Shown here: positions 45,876 to 55,193 of the stretch, piece after piece | Layout: every line of letters starts with the position of its first letter | Numbering within the stretch: position 1 is the first letter of the stretch | DNA from: Coniferiporia sulphurascens | Lineage: Eukaryota; Basidiomycota; Agaricomycetes; Hymenochaetales; Hymenochaetaceae | Direction of reading: 5' to 3' | NCBI GenBank assembly: GCA_002794785.1 | Contig: NBBA01000025.1 | Coordinates: forward strand, 62,001 to 126,000 | Length of the DNA stretch: 64,000 nt | Position numbers and translations under genes: made by a program | The notes under the pieces: generated by a model | What the model was told of the DNA's origin: nothing | The model's database searches: none | The model's input: the letters and a program-made list of their open reading frames with translations, nothing else

Positions 45876-47862
45876 GAAGACATCCTCGAGAACCCACACA
45901 CTCCATCGCCACTGCTTACCAACAAATGGTCCTCCGATAACCTGTCACCACACACCCCCCACCCCCACCCTCGAGACCAATTTGAGCCACACACAGCGAG
46001 CTTCATGTACTCCATCTCCCACACACTGGAGGACTTCGACAGGAAGACCCACCATGCCAGCGCCGCAGAGACCGACTGGGCAGCCGGCCAGTTTGTTGGC
46101 AACCTCCTATGGAACGTCCAACAGACCATTGCCGGTGTTTTAAGGGATGAGAAGGACCCCCAGCACATCATCTCCTGCAATTTGGAGATGGCCTACAACT
46201 TCACAAGGAAGGGGGCAGAAGCCTCCCTGCTGGCGCCCTTCGCCCCAGCTCGCCCCCAACAAGGGACCCTGACCACCACCCCCCAACAAGGGACCCTGAC
46301 CACCACCCCCCAACCCTCTGCTCCAACCAGGACCCCCGGAACCACTAATGTATCGCCTGACATGGCTGCACTGACAAACATTGTTAAACAGCTCTCCACC
46401 AAAGTAGTGTCCATCTCCCGGCAAGTCTCAATGCTTGTCAACCGGCCCGCGCCCTGTGCCCCACAGGCCCAGAAGGTCCAGGCCCCCACCACCACCGCCC
46501 AGGCCGCCCCTAACACGGCACCAACCTCCTATGCCCAGGTGGCCGCCTCCCCAGGCCCACCCACTGCCTCCAATCCCAACCCTGTTGCACTGGCTCCAGG
46601 CACCATCTTTACGATGGTGACCCACAAGAAGAAGAAAAAGCAACATCAGGTCCCGCCCCCGCCCCTGATGTATGCCAAGGACCCGACCCTGGTCCTCTTG
46701 CCAACCATCACCATCAAGTCAGAAGTCCAACTCCCAGCCATGCACCTCACCGCCACAGCCTGTGAGTTCTTCTCCTCCCTTCCCACTGCTGACCAGGTCA
46801 TGGTCCTTGCATCCTCCTTCAACGTAAAGGGGAACCTTGTGACCTCTTTCTCCAAGCACCCATCCTCCGCCACCCCGGCCACAGACACGATCATTGATCG
46901 GCACTCTGCGGCCTTCGCTGCCCACATGCGAGAAAAGAGTCTGTCCTTGGAGGTCGCCAAGATCCCCAAGACGTTCTTGTTCACCCCTGTCCATGTCTGC
47001 CCCCGGTCCACACTCCGCATCTCCATGGTGCTGTGCAAGGACTACCTATTCGGCCAGAACGACCACACCATCACCTGGAAGGCCCTCATGGCCGAAGTCA
47101 GGCATAACCCGACACTCCGCCTCCTCGACTTCATTGTTGACCCCCACTTCACTGCCACCGATGATCACCTGCCGACCCTCAATAGGTGCCCTGTGGCATT
47201 CTCCTTCTCCGACCCAGATGGATCCATCCAAGTGCAACTCCTCAAGCGCCCACGAGTGTGGCTGTTTGGCGCCTCCCTCTCCCTCTCGGTCCCCCCCTTC
47301 CACCCCAGCCTCACCCAATGCGAGCGCTGCCAGGGCCTAGGACATGGAACGAAAGGATGCCGAGCCCAGCCCTGTTGTGCCGAATGTGGAGGAGGTCACC
47401 TCTCCCACAACCACCAGAAATCATGTGCACACTGCGCCACCGAAGCCATCAAGGGCGACCACTGCCCTCACCCTCACTATTGCACAAACTGCAAGGGCGA
47501 CCACCCTGCCACCTACCCTCAGTGCCCCAAGAAACGGTGATACCGTCTTAAAATCTACGCACGTTGTGGTAGACAATGAGGTGGAGTGGTGAAGTTCAGG
47601 CAAGGTGGGTTATCAGCGTAAACCGATGTATTTCTAGGGCGAGACCAGCTCCCCTTATATACACGTTCCGTGAGCTAGTACTACTATAACTATCTAGCTC
47701 CTGTATCGTATGGCGTTATCATTGTGTTATCATTCACTTAGTAAGATGGTTGTTCATATGACCATGTACTATATTTATATCATTCGTTATATTTATTTAA
47801 TATACCGCCAGATCAAGGCTGCCTTTGAGGGACCTGAAGATGAAACAATGGAGGACTCATGA
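45876..47862 (+). pseudogene. LINE ORF1, gag-like, main part (L13)
   Basis: Resumes after the copia insertion with EDILENPHTPSPLLTNKWSS and reads without a break to a CGA-to-TGA stop at 47,538, just before the solo LTR. The last codons (YRQIKAAFEGPEDETMEDS) lie after the LTR and stop at 47,860-47,862. A 27-bp direct duplication near 46,255-46,310 repeats the residues PQQGTLTTT. The zinc-knuckle cluster is complete (CERCQGLGHGTKGC, CTNCKGDHPATYPQC). Confidence 0.85.
47546..47802 (-). repeat. Solo LTR, family B (copia), copy 1
   Basis: 257 bp, closely matching the copia LTRs, with a perfect TACCG duplication (47,541-47,545 and 47,803-47,807). It lies in the last codons of the L13 ORF1, only about 1.7 kb from the complete copia and in the same orientation. 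Confidence 0.92.
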
Positions 47863-48196
47863 ATAGAGACATCTCTATTCTTCAGTGGAATGCCACCTGC
47901 TCTCTAGCCATGGTTCATTCCCTCATTCCGATCCTTACCACTGACCCCTCCCCACCCACTGTCATTTTAATCCAGGAACCACCCTGGTACCAAGTTGGCC
48001 TCCAGCCCTCCCTCACTGACCCCACCAGCACCCCAGTACTCAATGTCCCGTCCCTCCCGGGTTATACAGCTGTCCTCCCCCCGGCCACCCGGCCGAGGGT
48101 AGTCACCTACATATCCTGTGCCATCCCCCCTACGAAATGGTCCGTCCTTGGAGCCGCATCCTCTGGCACCGACATCCTCACCATTGAAATCCGAGC
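47859..48196 (+). pseudogene. LINE ORF2 N-terminus, endonuclease (L13)
   Basis: Begins in the ATGA overlap and shows LQWN and IQEPPWYQ, then stops being LINE ORF2 at DILTIEIR where the leader of L14 begins. Only about the first 112 residues remain. Confidence 0.82.
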
Positions 48197-48327
48197 CATC
48201 CTTCTTGACCAGTAACCACCACCATCGACTAGTGCAGGCAGCTAAAACTCCCCCATGTTGACCCACAGTGATTACTGGAATGCACTCCGTCGCACTCGAC
48301 CCTCCATCTCCTCATCCTCATTGGCTA
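48197..48327 (+). mobile_element. LINE copy L14, 5' end (interrupted by L15)
   Basis: Full leader from CATCCTTCTTGACCAG and the first ~25 codons of ORF1, here starting MLTHSDYWNALRRTRPSISS. L15 is inserted at the duplicated target ATCCTC(A/G)TTGGCTA. The copy resumes at 48,713. Confidence 0.82.
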
Positions 48328-48712
48328 CACCATTCCCAGGACCCAGACCCGGCTCTCTTGGAGCTTTCAGGTGCGCTTCCTACCTTTTCCTCTGACTAGT
48401 GCCTGCCCTTTGGACTCCCCCACACATGTCCCAGCCGGCGCCCTCACCCTCCCTTTCCCATTCTAAACTACCTCCTTTGCCTGCCTTTGTCCGCTTGGTA
48501 TAGTCATAGTGATATGTATTCCTCCCTCCTTCCATGGCTCTACTAATAGGGGCCCTACACACCTTGGCTCCCTTCAGGGAGCAGGGCCCCTGCCCAGTTT
48601 TGTGTGTTGTGCGATGACGGGCACCTCCGTTGTTATGTAGTTAGGGCCCCTCCTTTGGGGGGGCAACTTGTAATTATGTAATACTGCAGGAATAATAATT
48701 AAAAAAAAAAAA
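48328..48712 (+). mobile_element. LINE copy L15, 3' end inserted in L14
   Basis: A 385-bp, 5'-truncated insertion with the last ORF2 codons, 3' UTR (first stem 48,549-48,590, distal hairpin 48,643-48,664) and a poly(A) tail. The flanks 48,314-48,327 and 48,713-48,726 are a 14-bp target duplication with one A/G difference at a CpG. Same duplication length as L9. Confidence 0.88.
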
Positions 48713-49363
48713 ATCCTCGTTGGCTAGCCTAGCCACCGCAAGAGCCACCGAAGCCGCCTCCAACATGTCGGCTGAAGCCATCGTCACCGCCATGCATGAG
48801 ACGACCCCCACCCCATACACTCAAAACCCACTCTTGGACCCGACCTCCTCCCCAGACGTCCTGGCCCCCTCCCCCGCCATTGACAACTCCCAATTGGTGT
48901 CGGCCTATGACTTCACCGCCCAGGCGTGTGCAGAATCAAGGCAGACATCCTGAGCCGGCTCCCCAGCCACTTCAGTAGGGTCAATTCATGGATCTAACGA
49001 GTTTGGCGAGATGGCCCCAGAAATGGCGGTCGACCCCCATACCCCCCCGCAACAGGTGGGAGGCACAAGCCTCGGGCGGAAACACTCCTCCACCGCCATG
49101 TCGCCCCTCACCCCAAGAGGACCACCCACCACCCAAAGGCACAAACCCCACACCTCGGGGTTCATGTACTCCCTCTTGCACACCCTGGAAGACTTTGATA
49201 AAGCAACTGTGGATGCCTCCACCTCCGACATCGACATCAAGGCTGCTCAGTTTGTTGGCAACCTCCTGTGGAACATCCAACAAACTGTCGCCAAGATTGC
49301 ACAAGAAAGGAAGGACCCCCAACACATCATTTACCATAACACAGTAATGGCCTACAACATCAG
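48713..49363 (+). mobile_element. LINE copy L14, ORF1 part, right end of the island
   Basis: Continues ORF1 of subfamily beta (SLATARATEAASNM, SAYDFTAQACAESR, a CGA-to-TGA stop at 48,952, then DPHTPPQQVGG and FVGNLLWNIQQTVAK). It ends mid-ORF1 at MAYNIS, where AT-rich non-LINE DNA begins. This is the right edge of the LINE island. Confidence 0.83.
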
Positions 49364-49720
49364 CAAAAACCCAGAATGCTATATAGCACTATATAACACT
49401 ATATAATTCAAATAGGGCCTATAGGTATAATAGGTTAATCCAGCCCTTCTTAGTCCAATATAGTCCTTTATAGTACTATATAGTAAGGAGGGGCTACTAT
49501 ATAGTACTATATACTGCTATATAGCCCCCTTTCTCCACTAGTTCATACTATTTTCTAACTATTTTAAACTATTTTCTTACTATTTTCACTATTTTTGACT
49601 ATTTTCTGTCAGTTTTCAACTATTTTCTAGCTATTTATGACTATTTTCCAGCTATTTTTTGGCTATTTCTGACTATATTTGACTATTTATGGCTGTATCT
49701 GGCCTACAGAAACCTTACAA
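49364..49720. repeat. AT-rich simple and palindromic repeats
   Basis: The first half has repeated CTATATAGTACTATATA-type palindromes (about 49,378-49,525). The second half, about 49,550-49,695, is a degenerate tandem array of a unit near CTATTTTCNA, with more than ten copies. There is no coding potential. It marks the border between the LINE island and AT-rich DNA. Confidence 0.75.
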
Positions 49721-50017
49721 ATGACCAGTTTACAGGATGATCACAGCCACTGCTTGGATTGTATAGAACCAATTTTCTCATATCTATTAGCAATAAATAT
49801 TAGAACAAGCAGGAAATCATCTAAAACATCCATAGTATAATGTAGAATAATAACCAGTTAAATAGATGCTGCCTATGCCCTGGCAGTCAATTTCAAGCTA
49901 GTTTAGAAGTAGACATTAACTGGAATAATAGAAAGTCAGTGCTCACCTGTGCTGGTAGAACACTCCATTATACACTGGCAGAATGGACAGGTTAGTCAGC
50001 TTTCAAGACATTATGGG
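49721..50017. other. AT-rich spacer, nothing recognised
   Basis: Unique-looking AT-rich DNA between the repeat array and the solo LTR. No ORF, RNA gene or element end was seen. Confidence 0.5.
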
Positions 50018-50275
50018 TCTTAAAATCTACACACGTTGTGGTAGACGATGAGGTGCAGTGGTGAGATTGAGGCAAAGGTGGGTTATCAGCGTAAACCAAT
50101 GTATTTCTAGGGTGAGACCAGCTCCCCTTATATACACGTTCCGTGGGCTAGTACTACTATAACTATCTAGCTCCTATATCGTATGGCGTTATCATTGCGT
50201 TATCGTTCCCTTAGTAAGGTGGTTGTTCATATGACCACGTACTATATTTATATCGTTCGTTATATTTATTTAATA
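50018..50275 (-). repeat. Solo LTR, family B (copia), copy 2
   Basis: 258 bp with a perfect ATGGG duplication (50,013-50,017 and 50,276-50,280). It lies outside the LINE island, in the AT-rich border. Confidence 0.92.
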
Positions 50276-50280
50276 ATGGG

Positions 50281-50400
50281 ACATGAGATAAACTATGAAG
50301 AAATGAAATTATGGCAAGGCCATAGTGAGATAAACTGAGAAGAAATGAAACTATGGCAAGGCTACCTGCAAGCAAGGCCATAGTAGAGGAATGAAAATGT
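50281..50400. repeat. Direct duplication of about 42 bp
   Basis: GAGATAAACTATGAAGAAAT and its continuation through GGCAAGGCCATAGT at about 50,287-50,328 is repeated at about 50,329-50,370 with a few changes. A third GCAAGGCCATAGT follows near 50,380. Confidence 0.7.
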
Positions 50401-51214
50401 ATTGATATGTACTCTTTAGGGTCATGCAAATCATCTGACACATGAGATGCAAGAAGCCTTATGAGAGATAATTGTTTTGTTGCAGTATTATGACACTCAG
50501 CCATTAGTATAGGGGTGGGTGTGATATATGGGAATGTATGGGAGAGGGAAGGTAGTAGGATCCTATCATCCCCCTCTTCATTATCCAAGAAATTTGTAAT
50601 CCATAACACAAAATGCCAATTGTGGATATTTGCAAATGGCAAGATGATGGTAGGAATAAAAGAAGCAGAAGACCCTGAAATGGTTTTTAAAGAAGCTGGT
50701 CACATGACAAACAAACATATACAAATATCCTTTTTATAGACACACATATACTGAACAAAATCACTTATAAGCCTGCTCATCACAGCTAAGAACAGCTAGT
50801 AATCATTGGGTCCTTGCCATTGTGAGTGCTCTAGCATTTTTTTTGAAGCTTAAACCTTGTAAACTATTATTTGCACTAAAAGTGTCTATATATCTTAACT
50901 TGATGGAAGCTGAACAATATGCAAAAACTCTTTTCTTCACTACTGCCATCCCCCATACCCCCATCACCTTAAGTCCCACAATTAGCAAGATTATCTGCCT
51001 TGTCTCTCTCCTTATTCTAGTTTCCGCCTCTGCTGTTCTTCCAGAGGCCAGCACAAGATCTTTAAAAGGGGATTCAAACAATTTCAAACAGCAGCTCCTT
51101 GATATTAACTTCAGTGCATACTTGATTCTAATTGGCTAATATAATACATAATTGCAAAAGCAAGAATGGATAGATTAGTTTATATTGGTTCTGGAAAATA
51201 TACAAACCCAGTCT
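50401..51214. other. AT-rich segment without a recognised gene
   Basis: Short open stretches exist on both strands; the longest is on the minus strand at 50,803-51,087 (basic, with FKDLVLASGRTAEAETRIRR), and another opposes it at 50,822-51,139. I recognise neither. The composition and nearby gene pieces suggest decayed coding DNA. Confidence 0.35.
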
Positions 51215-53142
51215 TCATTCAATACAACAGCAAATAGGAAATAATGGCTTACAAGATGCTGTGACTGATCTTTCAAGTGCAGCATAGTCTATCTCTGCAT
51301 CCTCATCATCACTGCCATCATTAGGAATCCCAATTTTGGCATGTATACTTGAAAGTAATAAGTAAAACTTAGTTCAAATTCCATGGTTTAAAGACAATCT
51401 GTCTCACCACGCATCTTTATAAAGCTGCTTTTGTATTGCTGCAATATAAGTGGGGGCTCTCTTGGGATCAGCCATGTCATTCAGTCTTTTCAAATGCTTG
51501 TGCCAGATAATTCTGAATGATTCCCCTTCAAATTTTTTCTGGAAATAAGTCCCTGACTCATAATCCATTAAAACTGCCTCAATCTGTACTTATTTGTTTA
51601 GCATGTATTCTTAGTAGGAGTAGATCACTTACTGAGGTAAGAATAAGTGCAATTACAGGAAAAGGAATGGGATTGAACTTATCCTGGAATTTGATACCAT
51701 CTGCCTTTCTGGAAGAAAACCACTGTGCTTGAAGAATCTGGCTGATAATGGGATTTGCAAATGGCTTCTGTTTATCATAAAAAAATGGCTAGAGATAATA
51801 GTAGATAGGAATATGACTCAAAATTAGTCAATAAACTTTCCATATAGACTACTCACATCCAAATGTATACCCCCATATGCAAATGCTCCCTTATTAATAA
51901 GGGCTTTAACAAGAGAGGCCACTTTTGCTGGATCACCATTGTTCAGATGAAAGGCAGTCACAACTGCCCCTGAGGCCTTTGTCTTGAGGTTCTGCCTTGC
52001 ATTTGCAGTGTTTCTCCCAACCTGAATTGGATAAGTAAGTTGAAAATGTATTGTTATCCTGATATGTACTTACCACTTGTAATATAATGGTTTTGTAATG
52101 ATCATCCACATTCCACTTTCTTAGCTATTCATCATTGCCTGGCCCAAGGCCAGATGGGGCAGCATCTTGAAAAGCAGAATAAACCATTTCCATCTTTTCA
52201 TCACTTGTAGGGAAACCAATTTCTAGAGCAATAGATGCTCTAAATATCTTGCTAGCAGCCTGGGCCCGAGACCTGCTCCTGGGGTCCAGAGCTGAGAGGA
52301 CTGCCCCTTTACTAGCACTGGTGCTCCTGCCAGTGGGCTTGTCCATTAGATCTGTATTTAGATCCTTTGGTTCATCCTCTGTTGCAGCTGGTGCTGCTAC
52401 TTGACTGGAAAGAGCTTGGGCAGATGGGTGAGGAATTTGACTAGGCACTATTGGGGTGCTTCTGTTGGAGGATTCACCTGTTATAATGAACTACAGATGT
52501 GTAAGATACTGTGTACTTGGAAGGAAAGCTGATTTACATCACTGCGAGGCCTTTTTACAGGCATCCTGGGTGTGCGCATGAGGTCTAGACCATCTCCAGA
52601 GTTCTCAGCAAAAGTTGCAGTAGTTCGCTTTCTTTTGACTGTGAATATAAGAATAAAAATAATGACAGCTAGCTCTTAAGTGTGAGAATACCTTGTGTAC
52701 CTGGACTTGGGATAGCCAAGGACCCATCTTCATTGACTTCTTCATCTTGGTCTGAATCCAAAAGCTGTTGCCCACTTTCCTGTTCTCCAGGACCCAAATG
52801 ACCTAGGGGACCAGTTTCTGCACCAAGCCCATCAGAGAACTGAGTGGTAGGGAAGTCATCTTCATCCTCCAACTGCATCTGGGTTTTTGCCCTTTCTCTC
52901 ACAGCTAAGAGGTGTGAAATTCATTAGAAGAGTTGCTGAAAGTAAATGTTTGAAACAAATTGTAATTTACCTTTTGCTCTAGCCTCTTCCAAAGCCTTGG
53001 ATGATTTTTCAGCCAGTGACTCAGCTAACCTCTTGTTTGCCTCTTCAAGCTGTTTCTGGAGCCTAGCCACTTCATTGGATGAAGCAAGGCTATCATCACC
53101 ATTGGACTTCTTGCCCCTGATTGTCCTTTTTTGTCCAGCCAT
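51215..53142 (-). pseudogene. DUF6532-type gene, eight exons, one in-frame stop
   Basis: Start ATG 53,142 (MAGQKRTIRGKK). Proposed exons: 53,142-52,970; 52,904-52,692; 52,638-52,538; 52,490-52,074; 52,021-51,857; 51,767-51,633; 51,583-51,408; 51,347-51,215. The introns are mostly 47-65 bp (one about 90 bp), with GT...AG ends and matching phases. The N-terminus has a coiled-coil-like helix (VARLQKQLEEANKRLAESLA). The C-terminal half (WFSSRKADGIKF, FNPIPFPVIALILTSIEAV, ESFRIIWHKHLKRL) resembles the fungal DUF6532 domain, whose role is unknown. A TAG at 52,125-52,127 stops exon 4 where reading on gives good domain sequence, so it is a pseudogene or truncated allele. Confidence 0.65.
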
Positions 53143-53350
53143 TTTGGTGTACAGAAGTAGAGGTAGAGGTAAGCAAGAAGGTAATGGTAAGCAATAAAGA
53201 TGTGTGCTTCCCAAAAAGGCAAATGAGGTGTGATTTAAAACTATACAGTTTTAATATCCTTATTTGGAAAGCCATTATTCTTGTACCAGCAAGTGATTTA
53301 CTCACAAGTACAACACACAGCATAAGGGGGAGGATGCCTAGAGTTGCTAT

Positions 53351-53790
53351 TTGGAGCATTCTTACTCAGAGTTTCAGATCAAACAGACCTTTCAGTCTAT
53401 GGTTGATGCACATGTGCATTTATCCCATGCCCTAGTATGCTACATAGGGATTGAGGACAAGCAGGATTTAGAGAAGTATGACATGTGGAGTATTGGGGAA
53501 CTAGTAAATTTAATCTCCAAGGTGCATATTCTTGACTTCTTTCACTGTCATATTCACATCCATTTTTTAATAGTTCACGTCAAACTCTTTCACACTAACA
53601 ATGCTTTCACTCAGCCCAATTGGCATCTCCATCTCCCCCCTTGCAGCATTGATCAATCATAGCTGTGATCCAAATGTCACCATAGTTTTCCCTTGTGCCT
53701 ATTCATCAGCACTTCAAGAGCCAGCATTACAAATAGTTGCCATCCAAGTCAAGCAAGGGGTTGATTGTTGCACTGCTTGGGATGCATAAT
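53351..53790 (+). pseudogene. SET-domain (SMYD-type) gene fragment
   Basis: Two exon-like blocks around an intron at about 53,520-53,571 (GTGCAT...TTAATAG) join in frame. The second carries PIGISISPLAALINHSCDPN, the NHSCDPN signature of SET methyltransferases of the SMYD group, then ALQIVAIQVKQG. The expected following motif (GEEVLTSY-like) is degraded to GVDCCTAW, and the MYND finger and N-terminal SET part are absent. A broken copy, not a working histone methyltransferase. Confidence 0.7.
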
Positions 53791-53859
53791 TAATTGGTCC
53801 TCAGGCAATATCAATTTACAGGCATCCATACATTAGACTACATGTGTTTACTTGTGATT

Positions 53860-54080
53860 CTAATGTACATCCATACTACCATCTAACTCCCATACTTGAC
53901 CAGGCATACTCAATGTGTTACCAGTTTTCAGAAAGGGGCCAGTGCTTGCCCTTATTGTGTATATGCCAGAATAGTGTGCAGGCATACGCACACTCCCAGC
54001 AACATCTGTCCCCAACCTTATCCTTGGCCCTCTGAGGGCTAGTAAAGCTGCCTTGCTGCCACAGGATCCACCAGGCAAAT
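53860..54080 (-). pseudogene. Amidase-signature gene fragment
   Basis: The minus strand encodes PGGSCGSKAALLALRG, then GTDVAGSVRMPAHYSGIY and STGPFLKTGNTLSMPGQ. These match the amidase signature (normally GGSSGG...GTDIGGSIRIPA) of fungal amidases. Key glycine/serine positions of the first motif are changed (GGSCGS). A family-B solo LTR cuts it at 54,081. The pre-insertion reading joins NSGYL to PGGS across the LTR. Only about 70 residues remain. Confidence 0.7.
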
Positions 54081-54337
54081 TATTAAATAAATATAACGAA
54101 CGATATAAATATAGTATGTGGTCATATGAACAACCACCTTACTAAGTGAACGATAACGCAACGATAACGCCATACGATACAGGAGCTAGATAGTTATAGT
54201 AGTACTAGCCCACGGAATGTGTATATAAGGAGAGCTGGTCTCGCCCTAGAAATACATCGGTTTACGCTGATAACCCACCTTGCCTGAACATCACCACTGC
54301 ACCTCATCGTCTACCACAACATGCATAGATTTTAAGA
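54081..54337 (+). repeat. Solo LTR, family B (copia), copy 3, opposite orientation
   Basis: 257 bp with a perfect CAAAT duplication (54,076-54,080 and 54,338-54,342). It splits the amidase fragment. Confidence 0.92.
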
Positions 54338-54342
54338 CAAAT

Positions 54343-55193
54343 ACCCAGAATTGTGTGGATTTATTGTGTGCCCAAACACAGCAGAGTGCTTTCAAAAGAG
54401 AGAAGTGTTATCAGGATGGTCGTTTTAATGTATGGCACCACACCAGCATCATGGAGGAGCCGGACAAGCACTGAATTACACTGAATAGGTCACCCAACCC
54501 ACACCGCATATTGGGCGGAGGGGGCGGGGCAATACCATTTGATGACTTATCACCCTTGTTCTTGTTTGAATTGGAATCCTTCCTGCTTAGCTAGGAGATG
54601 CAAATAGATGACATTGAGAGGAAATGACGATGTCGGGGGCAAATGGACCAACCAAACTCTTTTTCAGGCCTTTCATGATGGAAAATGTGGTAATTACAAG
54701 CAACACATAATGAACATCAGACACGAAATATTGCAAAACTTTGGCTGCGTGAGGAAAAAGAAAAATAGGGAGATTATGGAGGATTGGGGGCTGGGACATG
54801 TCGGACCATGAGCATGCTCAACAGATGGCAATCGCCTTGCTCTCGCAGGACGAGTTCCAACCGTGTGAGTTGTTTGCTCTCAGCTCAACATGATCATTCC
54901 ATCCTTGACACCTAGAGGTAAGGGTAGTGTGGTCAGATGAAATGACATCAGCAGACAGAGAGACGGAGAGCACTCGCACCTGCAGGGACGTCAACGGTGA
55001 CAAACTTCCTGATGCAAACTCCACCTACTGGTATTCTGTGAAAGGCCAGACCTATACTGGACGTCGGTCTGATATGTGTAACTGCCAAAAGACGCCTGCC
55101 CACTGTAGGTCGAGGAATTGGTGAGAGTAGATGATGGCTTCCATCACGTTGCCGACAAGCCAGTCCCTACCCAGGTTGTAGCGTGAGACGATG
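54343..55193. other. Unassigned interval downstream of the HMG-box gene
   Basis: Short amidase-like continuation may reach a few codons past the LTR. The rest holds no ORF I recognise. The right part would contain the 3' UTR and terminator of the HMG-box gene transcribed toward it. Confidence 0.4.

Larger units (their letters stand above)
40244..48196 (+). mobile_element. LINE copy L13, 5'-truncated, carrying copia and a solo LTR
   Basis: Starts inside ORF1 (NWVAAGNTAAALHG) on the tail of L12. It is interrupted by the complete copia element (40,475-45,875, target GAAGA) and by a solo LTR (47,546-47,802, target TACCG). ORF1 reads on in the pieces between and ends by the ATGA overlap at 47,859. 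The endonuclease starts MNRDISILQWN and stops at 48,196, where the 5' end of L14 is inserted. Subfamily alpha. Confidence 0.88.

Noticed and set aside
48197..48712. A 515-bp mini-LINE with a 5' leader and a 3' UTR, like a trypanosome RIME element
   Set aside because: The 14-bp duplication ATCCTC(A/G)TTGGCTA at 48,314 and 48,713 shows it is two things: the start of L14 and a separate truncated 3' insertion, L15.
50803..51139. Opposed ORFs of 94 and 105 codons as genes
   Set aside because: They overlap antisense, have no recognisable domain, and the plus-strand one lacks introns or a sensible start context in AT-rich DNA.
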